From contig JAECUM010010972.1 in the NCBI GenBank assembly GCA_016617855.1, forward strand, positions 1 through 64,000: 64,000 nucleotides of DNA, written 5' to 3'. The position numbers and the translations under genes are program-made. The notes beneath the pieces are model-generated. The model worked only from the letters and a program-made list of their open reading frames with translations. It had not been told where the DNA came from and did no database searches. This document shows positions 36,667 to 49,500 of this stretch, one piece after another. The stretch comes from Megalonaias nervosa (Eukaryota > Mollusca > Bivalvia > Unionida > Unionidae). The stretch's first letter is position 1. The number at the start of each line of letters is the position of its first letter.

Positions 36667-36946
36667 ACTTTTGTAAAAGGGGCCCTGAGTGGCAGAGTGG
36701 TCTAAAGTACTCTCTGTTACGGATCACAGCCATTTCACCTCTGTCTGTGTGGGTTCAAGTCTCGGATTCGGCAAATGTGGACATGTGAGAAAGTTTGCCA
36801 GTAGCTTCTCGTGGGTCGGTGGATCTTTCCGGGTATTTCCCGGTTTATTCCTCCACCATTAATGCTGACTGCCATGTATAGCCTATCGTATGCTGAACAA
36901 ATAGCGTTAAGCCCTACAACAACAACAACAACAACTTTTGTAAAAG
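36667..36946 (+). mobile_element. tRNA-derived SINE (second family) with 13-bp target duplication
   Basis: ACTTTTGTAAAAG flanks the element (36667-36679 and 36934-36946). The body has a tRNA-like head (GAGTGGCAGAGTGGTCTAAA; GGTTCAAGTCT as B box), the conserved TGCCAGTAGCTTCTCGTGG and TCCTCCACCATTAATGCTG segments, and a (CAA)n tail. A second copy is at 49.5 kb. Confidence 0.92.
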
Positions 36947-37526
36947 AAATATGTAATGTAGACTAAAAGTCATAGAAAAACAAATTACGAGTTTTTGACC
37001 AGATGTGGGTCAGATTTCAAGACTATTGCAAATAAATCAAACCAACAAACAAAAAGCAGGCATGGATACACTTAAATATGTTTGTAATGATTAGTGAAGG
37101 TGTTACACAAAGTTTCATAATGGCAAGATAGAAGGGCAACATAAAGGAAATGAACAAACACTACAGTTAATCAAGAAAGAACTTTATGGTTACAAAAATA
37201 TAAAATCTCACATTATTTCATATTGGTAAGCTATTTCTTACCATCCATGAAAATTAATTTTCGAAATAGAAAAAAAAAAACTGCATGAATAATTAAGTTG
37301 ATGCTAATTATATTTATTTAAGTTATGTGATGAAGAAAAATTAAGCTTTGAAATCCTATATTCAACCAAAGCAGCATTTCAAAAGCAACTGAAAATCAAG
37401 TGAAAATATGCAACACTACATATTTAAGCAAACAGAAATAATCTCAACTCATATGCAGGCAACCCAAAAAGAATTTAAGTTCAATCAAAGCCAGGAAAAA
37501 GCTACATGGGAATTATCTGTACTTAC

Positions 37527-37571
37527 GCCCATGGTCTGAAGAAGCAGCGTCTGCCACAGAATCTTCTTCCT
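37527..37571 (-). CDS. 45-bp acidic repeat exon, copy 8 (most 3' found)
   Basis: TTTCAG acceptor, GTAAGT donor, phase 1/1. Encodes EEDSVADAASSDHG after a split codon. Confidence 0.8.
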
Positions 37572-40500
37572 CTGAAATGTGGCACTATATTTCATTGCAG
37601 CAAAGTGTTAATGCATATTATAAATCTGGTACTTCACATTTCAAAACATATATTATAAATCTATTCTGTTATATTATATTTTAACAAAGAGTTAAAACAT
37701 AATAATTCTTGTAATTTACCTTATATTTCAGCAAAGAAAACCCCCATCTAAACAAAAATATGCGGATATGGTTTAAATAAAGATATATGATATACCTATG
37801 CATATTAAAACATTCAAATCTTTGAGGGAGTGGAATGTCTGGTTAAATTATGGAAGAAATGGGACAGAAGTCAAAGGGCATTTTCAATTAGGAATTTTCA
37901 AGGCATGCTCTTTCTTCTCTTCACTGCCAGAGTATTTCCTCCCCCTCTCTAGTTTTACAATTACTTTTAACAATACATGCACTGTGCTCTCATCCATTAA
38001 AATTTATTATCACAAAAGATACAAAAAGAACTGCATTAAGTGTATGTCAAATGTGAATATAAATATCTAAATATCAAACTCTGTATATGTTATGTACGAC
38101 ATGTAATAGAGAAGCATAAAGCTTTGCCATGCTTTGTAAACTCAAGGCAGAATTTCAAAAGCAAATGAAAATCAAGTGAAAATATTCAACACTACATATT
38201 TAAGCAAACAGAAATAATCTTTAAATCATAATCAGGCAATACAAAACATATTTATGTTCAAAAGCATGACAAAAAGCTATATGTGAATTATTTGTACATA
38301 CGCCGATGTTTTGAAGGAACAGCATCTTCCTTAGAATGTTCTTCCTCTGAAAATGTTAAAACATATTGTAAATCTGGTACTTTACATTAGATTTCAACAA
38401 AGAAATAAAACATTATAAAAAATCTAGTCCTTTACATTATCTTTCAGCAAGGTGTTAAAACATATATTATAACTCTGATAATTTACATTATATTTCAGCA
38501 AAGAAAATCTCAAGTAAACATAAAAAATGAATATATCTTTGACCCAATTCTACAGATTCCACATGATCCAGCACTTAAATCTAAAATATATAACATTCAT
38601 ATATCTACCAAATCAAATCATTTATCAAAAAACTTCAGAAATCAATTTTCGCAATGCATATTATAGCATTCAATTTTTCAAAACAGCATAATGTTTGGTT
38701 ACATTATTTAAGAAATAGGATGGAAGTCGAAAGGAATTTTTAATGAGGAATCAGGCATGCTGTTTCTTCTCTTCACTTCTGGAATCTTCTCTCTCCCTCT
38801 CTAGTTTGGAGAACTGTGGTAACACCAATGACCCGTATTATTTTTTTCAAACCCTCAAATGACAAAATACACTGAATGTCATTGCAGTACCACAGTGATC
38901 AAAATCCCTGTTACAGTTAATAATTCCAACATAAAAGGAATTTGGTTTTGTGGAGTTTATTGCCATTTTTCAGCTTGTGATAGGCTACACATGGTGGCCA
39001 GTCCTTTAGACAGAGGAAGAACCTGTGAAGATCCTGGGTTGAACCTCAACCCATTGGAAGCTATATTCAAATTTAGTTACATAATCACAGTGGTCAAGCT
39101 GATACTCAAACTTACACATGTGGTCAATGGTGAGTTGTGTGAATGATCAGTAAAGGCAAGTGCCTTCGACCACTCAACCACCTGGAACCCCAATAATGGA
39201 TTAGAAGTCATCAGTGGCCATAGTTCAAATGTTCATACTGTTTATCTGTTGTGAAAACCAACACAATGCCAGTGTCATAATGAGAGATCATGCTACTTTG
39301 CTTTCACTTGCATTGCATTGGGTACTACCTTAAAATGTTTGTCTATGAAGTTACAGTACATAATGACTGGGGTAAATGAGGACTTTCTTTTATTTTACTC
39401 TGCTTTTATTGTCCATATCATAGTTATATATGTGATGCTTGACTGACTTTGCCTGTATAGAACATGACTGGGCCTTTCATACAGGTAACACTGTCTCACA
39501 ATGAATATTGGGGCATATACTTTGTAAGTATCAATAATGACTCTTCACTCAGGGCTTGAAAATAGTGTTGATGGGTGGCAGATCTAGGACCTGTCACCCT
39601 CTGAGGGAGCCTGGTCCAACATGCATATAAACAGGTCTGAGTTGTTGAGCTTTAGTGAGGAACATCAAATTCAATACAAAAGCATAGTTTTATGTATGAG
39701 CATTAATGAATGAAGAAGTTGTTATTTTTAAATAATGCAGTTTCCTTTCATTACTGATCTGAATAAAATGTCCAGTAGTCTTAAATCGTCTTTGATGTCA
39801 CTGTCACAGGACTTGAGATTAATATAACTTAAGTCAAATCAACTGTTAATTTTCATGTACCACAGTAAAGGGCACTGGATTTGTTGGCTAAATCAGGGAA
39901 CTTCAAAAAGGTTGAACACATTTTTCCTGCATCCCTGTTATATTTGATCCATGGCCAAATCGCTTTCCATTGTTCTTTAAATGTGCAAAAGATGATGTAC
40001 ATTATACTTTGCATCCTTTTTTGGCTTATACTTTTTTGTGGGGTGGGTGGGTCCATTTTCTTCAATTTGGGGTTCATGCAGCTCTTGGGATTTGATGAAT
40101 GATGAGAAACCATGATTAAAATATATAAACTCGTGACTCTTATTGATCATATGTTATGTTCATTGGTGCTGAACCAAGTACTGCAGTTCAGTTTGCATTT
40201 AAGTGTTGTGGTCAGTGGCTAATTCAATCTTATGGTATAGGACCAGATTCTTTTAGCCAGCCATTGCATCAGAAATATCGAGTCTCGTTGAACAAGTCTT
40301 AAAGCGGATGACTTTGGTATTGTCTCTTTCCAAGTAATGAGGTGAAACCCCTTTGCATGAGATCAGACTTTAGGTCTTGGGACTTTGATACTTATGTGGA
40401 AGGGTACTCAAATTTAGAAGTCAAATAGCACTGGCTCACACACTGTTCTATACACCTTAATCCAGTCTGACTATCATGTATACAGCAAAACTGTTACTTG

Positions 40501-43500
40501 GCTTTGAGTAACATTCATTTTATTTTCATTTTCATTTTTCCCATAACCTGGCTGGTCATATGGGTGCACTGATGACTTTGTGACAATTTCTCTCCATAAT
40601 TGCCCTTTCCTCCACTATTCTTTGGGACTTTGCGATGTCCATGCCTGTCCACTCTTTAATGTTATCTTCCCATCTCTTCTATGGTCTGCCTCATTTTCTG
40701 TTTCATCTCACTGTGACCTGTAGGACTGACTTTGACATGCCAGATGAGCATGTGACATGACCATACCATCTTAGTTCGCATTTCTTTACAGTGGTTAGAA
40801 GATTTTCATATGATCCAATTGCAGAATGGATTCTAATGTGCACATCCTCATTAAAAACATAGTCTAAGTGTCAGATGTTCAGGATCATTCGATAACATCT
40901 TATCTCCAAGGCATGAATTCTTCTCTAGTTCTGCTGTCAGGGTTCATGTCTCACATGCCATGACGAGGGAGCTTAGCTTGATCTTGGACCCAATTAACAT
41001 GTAGCTTACAAGCATGAAATTAATGACGTGTTTTAACGATGTTACATTTTTGAAAATGATAAAGTTCCTTATAGCCTAACTACGGTCTTTGATCAAACTC
41101 AGTATATTTTATTTACAATATGTGATAAAGAAAAATACAGCTTTGCCATGCTTTATTCAACCATGACAGCATTTCAAGTGAAAATAAGCAGATTTAAGCA
41201 AAGAAAATAATCTCAAATCATAGCAGGCAATCCAAAAAGCATTTATGTTCAATCAAAGACAGAAAAGAGCTAGTATATGAGAATTATTTGTACTTACTCC
41301 CATCTTCTGCAGGAACAGCATTTGCCTCAAAATCTTCTTCCTCTGAAAGAGTTAAAATATATATCATAAAATTAGTACTTAACATTATATTTCAGTAAAG
41401 GGTACAAACATATCTGTCGGATAAATTTGATATTATACATTATATTTCCGCAAAGAAAACCCTCAAAATGCATAAAAAATATGTACATATCTTTAACTCA
41501 ATTCTATAGATTCCAAATGAATGAACACTTCAGTTTAAAGTATATAACAATCATATACTATTACATTAAATAATTTATTATTTACCATAAGAAATCAATT
41601 TTCAGAAAGATAGAGTCACACAGATATGTGTATATCTTTAAGGTTTCAATGAATATACAAATATGCATATTAAATAATTCAATTCTTTAAGGAAGCGAAA
41701 TGTTTGGTTAAATTACTAGAGATCATACAGAATTCTGTATAATAAATTCAAAGGCTTTTCACAGACTTTCAAAGACCACAAATATGGATTTCCAGGTCCT
41801 ATTTCTGATAACATTTTGTATACAAGTTTTCTTTTATGAGAAAATGATGAATGCAAAATAATACTACCGTATTCTTGGAATGTTGGCAAAAAAATAATTA
41901 CTTTTTTTATCATCCAAAATCATATTAAATTCTTTAATTTGGTGTCCAAAAACAAACAGGGGAAGATAAATTTATACCCCACCCCCAAACCTTGTAACAA
42001 GTTTACTGTTAACTCGTGATGTGCCGCCATTAAGTAAAACAAGTATTTTTTCTAACACTATGGGAAATTTTGATTAAGTAAAGAGAACTAGTCTGATATA
42101 CACTTATATATTCACAAGAGGTACAAAAAGAAATGCATGTATAATTAAGCTGATGTTAAATGTCAAGATATACATCTAAATGTCAAACTCAGTTTATTTT
42201 ATGTACAACATGTAAAAAAAAAATAAAACTTTGCCTTGCTTTATGTAACCATGACAGTATTTCAAAAGCAACTGAAAATCAAGTGAAAATAAGCAAAACT
42301 AATAACTTAAACAAAGTGAAATAATCTCAAATCATATGCAGTCAACCAAAAAGAATTTAAGTTCAATCAAAGGCAGAAAAAAGATATATGGGAATTATCT
42401 GCACTTACGCTTATGTTTGGAAGGAATAGTATTTGTGTCAAAATCTTCTTCCTCTGAAAGAGTTAAAACATATATCATAAATCTAGTACATTACATTATA
42501 TTTTGGTAAAGAGTTAAAACATATATCATAAATCTAGTACATTACATTATATTTTGGTAAAGAGTTAAAACATATATCATAAATCTAGTACATTACATTA
42601 TATTTTGGTAAAGAGTTAAAACATATATCATAAATCTAGTACATTACATTATATTTTGGTAAAGAGTTAAAACATATATCATAAATCTAGTACATTACAT
42701 TATATTTTGGTAAAGAGTTAAAACATATATCATAAATCTAGTACATTACATTATATTTTGGTAAAGAGTTAAAACATATATCATAAATCTAGTACATTAC
42801 ATTATATTTTGGTAAAGAGTTAAAACATATATCATAAATCTAGTACATTACATTATATTTTGGTAAAGAGTTAAAACATATATCATAAATCTAGTACATT
42901 ACATTATATTTTGGTAAAGAGTTAAAACATATATCATAAATCTAGTACATTACATTATATTTTGGTAAAGAGTTAAAACATATATCATAAATCTAGTACA
43001 TTACATTATATTTTGGTAAAGAGTTAAAACATATATCATAAATCTAGTACATTACATTATATTTTGGTAAAGAGTTAAAACATATATCATAAATCTAGTA
43101 CATTACATTATATTTTGGTAAAGAGTTAAAACATATATCATAAATCTAGTACATTACATTATATTTTGGTAAAGAGTTAAAACATATATTTTAAATCTGG
43201 TACTTTACATTGTATTTCAGCATAGGGTCAAAACATATATTACAAATCAGGTGCTTTACATTATGTTAAAGAAAATGCATTTAAGTTCAATCAAAGGCAT
43301 GAAAAAAGCTATATGGGAATTATTTGTACTTACGACCGTGGTCTGAAGAAACAGCATCTTCCTCAGAATCTTCTTCCTCTGAAAGAGTTAAAACATGTAT
43401 CATAAAACTGGTAATTAACATTATATTTCAGCAAAGAACTAAAACATATATCATAAAACTGGTATTTAACATATTTCAGCAAAGAGCACAAACATAAATC

Positions 43501-46500
43501 CTAAACTTGTGCATGACATTATATTTCAGCAAACTGTTAAAACATATTTTAAATCTGGTACTTTAAATTCTTACTGCAAAGAATTAAAATTTATATTATA
43601 AATCAAGTGTTTTACATTATATTTCAACAAAATGCATTTAAGTTCACTCAAAGGCAGGAAAAATGCTAAATGGGATGTTATTTGTACTTACGCCCATGTT
43701 CTGAAGAAACAGCATCTTCCTTAGGATCTTTTTCCTCTGAAAGAGTAAAAACATATATTATAATCTGGTTCTTTAAATCATATTTCACCAAAGTGTTAAA
43801 ACATATTATAAATCCGGCACTTTACATTATATTTCAGCAAAGAAAGCCCTCAAACAAATGTAAAAAATGTAAATACAGTACAGCTCACATGTATTTTCAG
43901 ACCCCCATTCAACATGGTGGTGGTGGAGAGAGAGTGGAGAGGATTAAGGAAAAACCCTCCAACATCTTTCTGCACATCCTGACACGAGTTGCTCTGCACA
44001 CCAAACTTTCTCACAGAGTCATGGAGGATGACCACTGTGGAGTGGACATGGTCTCTTATCAAATGCATAGTTTAGTGTGTATGAACCATGCAAGCATGCT
44101 CGTTAGAGGTTCATCAAGAGAGAGGTGACAATTTATCTACAGATGATTATACACAATTCCTTGTTGCAATGAAGATAATATAATAGATATAATGACATTA
44201 TAGACATTTTAGATAATATTAACATAGACGCAATGACTAAAACTAATGAACATTTTTATTCAGAAAAGGCTGTTCAACACCTTTTGCAACAAGTTTACGC
44301 TTTTACTCTATTCAAAGAAAATCTGAACAAACTTAAGCACTGACTTGACAAGACCTTGTTGAGCTTCTCTTCAACAGTGTAAAGTTATCCTACTGTTTAA
44401 ACATTTAAATTCCCCATGACAGCTGTTTCGGTTAAGAATAAAACAAACAAATGAAACAGAAAACACTAAATTTACACTTAAATGATAACCACATTCCAGT
44501 CACATGACTGAATACAGATATACACAGCTACAAGCTTTAGTTCAATTTTGACCTCAGTTATACTGTAAGGTACAGTACTGGTCATTTTATTTATGAGACT
44601 ATATTGTTCTTTCTGATTGTATTTTTCAAAATTCTTTCACTCATCACCAGATAAGCTTGTTTCAAATAAAATAACCCAATGGAAATTTAAATGGACTCTC
44701 CCTATTAAAGACTTGGCTTGAGCAGATGTTCTGCAGAAATAAAGGCAGTGACCAGAGTAAACACCATTATCAGTATTTCATTTTACCCTCAGCTGTGCTT
44801 AAGGGACCCCCACATTAATTTGACCCCCACTTTTGATACCAAAGTTTGTTTTTTATGCAGTCTGACCCCCAATTTTGACACCAAGAGGATTTTTTACTCT
44901 CAGTCTTTCAATCCTAGGGGATACACTGCATAATAAAATGTTAGCATCACAAGACGATGTCAATTTCAGTGTGAAAAAGGTGTTTTTATCACCAAGCCAT
45001 CTGACTTGACACATTGTACTGCACAGCCAAAATTATGGTCCCATGATTAACAGGAACTTTGGTAACTGTTCTTAATTAATCTGACCTCAGTGTAATGTTG
45101 CAATAAATAATAATGTTGAAAACTGTCAAATCTTAAATGTTCAACAAATTTAAGGCAGTCTGTGTGGTTGTATACACATGCCTCCTATTATTTGTTCATT
45201 CATGTAAGGAATACACTGAATTTTCATCGTGATTGAAAAAACTACTCTGTCAGATGGAAATGATGTGTCAATAACCTAATTGTAACACAGATCAAAGACA
45301 CTTATTTATTTCAAAGCAGTTCCCTCTTTGTGACTACTGGAGCATTTGGCTATGAAGACAGCAAATAAAACAGGCAAACCAATTTCTTTCAATAGTATTT
45401 AGTGGGTTTCTGTATTTGGTATACTGATTTGCAGCTAAATGGATTAAGTGGAAGACGTGGGATTGATTCCTTATCTCTCTCTCTCTCTCTCAATAAAATG
45501 ATGGATGTTAAATTTACATTTCTCTAACATGATGTAATGACTTTAAGCAAATTAAAGACCTAAAAGTAGCAGTAATAACACTTTAGTTCTACATTTATCA
45601 CATATTGGTTTAGTGCTTTCTACTGCATATTGTGGATACTCAAAATGAAACAAAAACTTAAGAAAGTGCTAATGGATCTATTTTGAGTACATTTAGTGCA
45701 ATGAATCTTATTTTAAAAAACTCTCATATCATATGACATTCTGTAATACTGCACTCCATACAGTGACAAGAACAATAACGAAAGATAGACATAGAACATT
45801 TTACAACAAAATTGCATTCATACTTGACTGAAGGTAAGCAATATTGCACAAGTTCCAGTTGCTACTTCATGAAGGAGTCTCAGTAATATACTGTACTATT
45901 TCTTCTAACATCCAATCACAGAAGTATAGAGAGGTAATTTAAACTTGCAAAAGGATAGTTCTCATGGATGTTGAATGAAAATACGAAAATAACAATTATT
46001 CCTAAAAGCTAACTGACCCTATATTGTTCAGCAATATCAAGATGATGACAAAGTTATATTTACTCTCATACTTAATTTCTGTATGCAGGGTGGGATCAGG
46101 TCAAGTGTGTGCTTGAGGGGTGAGGGTGGCCAAAATTTCAAAAGGTCCCTAACTTTCCTTGAAAGGGCACCGAAGCAAAAATCTACTGCACGTGTCTATT
46201 TCCTCAAATTGTGCATAATACCCAATACAAGTATGAAAGAAAAAAAACAATGGTCAAATTTCAAGTGACTCTACATTCATGTGTGTATGTTGATGGCTTT
46301 ATTTTAGCAGGGGGTGGGATATACATCCCCCTCTTTCCAGCCCTGGTATGTTGTGAAGAAAAGAAGATCCATTCATGGACTCAGTAACAGATCTGTGGGC
46401 AAGGCACTAGATATATGAAACAATATGTCAATCTCTGATATTTATGTATGTGTGTATGAGGTATAGTGAGAAAATTATCAATATTTTGCATCTTTATTTT

Positions 46501-49500
46501 AGCTTAAACTATACTATTTTATATTAATTACCAATGGTCAAAAATCATCCCCGATGCATGTAGGTTTACAAGTACTTTTTGACGATAGATGATCATGTGT
46601 AAACTAATAACCTAGCACAACAGAAGCCATCAACACAGTTTATTTCCTTTGCCACTGAAGCATTAATTCCTTGTGTGAACTGATTACCTAAAAACACAAC
46701 AGTAGCTTTTCTGCAGGTTTGTTTTCTTTGCCAGTATGTTGACAATGCACTCAGGGTTAAGTGAACAGTGCAATTTGTTTAGTATGGCATCAGCATTTTA
46801 TATTGAATCATTCAGTACAACCCAACAGCTATTCCATTCTTTGATTTGCCTAAAAATAAAACTCAGTGATGGAAAGAGGAACCTTTGAATCAATTATAAC
46901 AGCTATTATAGAACTTTTGCATTTATCTGTTCATGGTCTTCCATTCATTGTGTCATTCATATCATTTAGGTAATGATTATCTGCTATTATGCCATAATGA
47001 TAAAGTTTCTAATAAAGTAGCTGTCATGTGAATCCACATATACTGCATTACAGTATATTATAAATTATACAAGTGAAGATGTTTTCTTGAATTAAGATCA
47101 CTTGATTCATGAAATGGTATCTCATTCTAAATCATGCATGATGTTTCAGTCTTTCTGTGGGTGTAAATTCAGTGTTTTATTTTTTGTTGTCTATGTTTTT
47201 ACAGAAGCTGCTGTTATCTGAATTTAATTGTCCATACCTCAAAGGATTTAATTTCATGTTCAATAAGTTGGATAAATTTCCGCTATTCAAAAATGTTCAC
47301 CAAGGTGTGTTTCTTGTCAAGTCAGTGCATAAGTTTTCTAATTATACGGAATATAAGACTTTTTTTTCATTACTGTCCAAATGCTAAATGTCAGTATAAA
47401 TATCCAAATGTCAAACTCCGTATATTTTATGTACGACATGCAATCAAGAAAAATAAAGCTTTGCCATGCTTTATGAAACCATGACAGCATTTCAAAAGCA
47501 ACCAAAATTCAAGTGAAAATAAGCTAAACAATAGATTTAAGCAAACAGAAATAATCTAAAATCATAAGCAGGCAACCTGAAAAGCATTTAAGTTCAATCA
47601 AAGGCAAGAAAAAGCTACATGGGAATTATCTGTACTTACGCCCATGGTCTGAAGAAACATCTTCCTCCTCAGAATCTTCTTTCTCTGAAAGAGTTAAAAC
47701 ATATATTATTAATCTGGTACTTTTAAATTACATTTCAGCAATGAGTTAAAACATACTACAAATCTGGTACTTTATGTTATATTCATAAAAAATGCCCTCA
47801 AATAAATGTAAAATAATGTATATATCTTTGACCCAAGTCTACATATTCTGCATGAACAAGCACTTCAGTTTAAATTATATCTACTATGTTAAATCATTTA
47901 TTATTTACGGTCAGAAATCAATTTTCACAAATATAGTGTCATGCAGATATGTATGTATCTTTAAGGTTTAAATGACATACCCAAATGCATATTAAATTGT
48001 TAAATTCTTTAAGGGAGCAGAATGTTTGGTTAAATTATTGAAGTAATGGAATTGAAATCAAAGGGCATTTTTAATTAGGAATTTTCAAGGCATCCTGTTT
48101 CTTCTCTTCACTGCCAGAATATTTCTTCTCCCTCTCTAGTTTTACAATTACATTTAAGAATACATGTACAGTGTTCTCATCCATGAAAATTTATTGTCAC
48201 AATAGATACAAAAAGAACTGCATGTATAATTAAGTTTATGTTAAATGTGAATATAAATAACGATATATATTTTATTCATGACATGCAACTGAAAATCAAG
48301 TGAAAATAAGCAAAACTACTGATTTAAGCAAACAGAAATAATCCCAAATCATAATCAGGCAATCTAAAAAGTACTTAAAGTTCAATCAAAGCAGGAAAAA
48401 GGTATATGGGAATTATTTTTACTTACGCCCATGTTCTGAAGAAGCATCATCTGAATCAGAACCTTCTTCCTCTGAAAGAGTTAAAACATATAAATCAGTT
48501 AATTTACATTATATTTCAGGAAAGAAAACACTCAAATAAATGTAAAATTAATCTTTCACATAATTCTATAGATTCCATATGAATGAGCACTTAAATATAA
48601 AGTATATAATAATCATAACTCTACCAAATTAAATCATTTATTATTTACCTTCAGGAATCAATTTTCACAAAGTTTTAGTCATGCAGACGTGTGTATATGT
48701 TTTAAACAAGGATATACCTATGCATATTTAAGTGTTCAAGTCTTCAAAGGAGCATTATGCTTGTTTAAATTATTGAAGAAATTGGATAAAAGTCAAAAGG
48801 CATTTTCAATTAGGAATTTTTCAAAGCAAACTCTTTCTTCTCTTCAGTGTCAGAATTTTCCCTCTCCCTCTCTAGTTTGTACAACTATTGTAACACCATT
48901 GTCCCTTATTATTGTTTTCAAATCCTCATATAATAAGGTAAAGCTGTATGCAAAAGACTGTAAGCCAGACTTGTATATATTCCAACAGCTGTAAACCAGA
49001 CTTATGTACACTGCAAAAGCTGTAAACCAGGCTTCTGTACATGCTACAGGATGTAAACCAGAATTATGTATATTCCAAAGGCTGTAAACTAGATTATGTA
49101 CATGCCAAAGGCTGTAAACTAGATTATGTACATGCCAAAGGCTGTAAACTAGATTATGTACATGCCAAAGGCTGTAAACCAGACTTTTGAATATTCCAAA
49201 GGCTGTAAACTGGACTTGTGTACATTTTAAAGACAGTAAACCAGACATGTGTACATAACAAAGACTGTAAACCAGACTTGTGTACATTGCAACAACCATA
49301 AACCAGACTTTTTGTACATGCCCAAGGCTGTAAACCAGAAATATGTATATTCCTAAGACTGCCCATGTAGTGCAACAGTCATCAAAATCCCTATCACAAT
49401 TAAACATTCGATCCAGGAAGGACTAGATTTTGGTTTTGTGGGGTTTAGCATCATTTTTCAGCACATGATAGGCTACACATGGTGACCAGTACTTTAGGCA

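Noticed and set aside
48850..49407. 185-codon minus-strand frame rich in LVYSLWHVHN repeats
   Set aside because: It is the translation of the 30-32-bp minisatellite and is missing from the paralogous duplicon.
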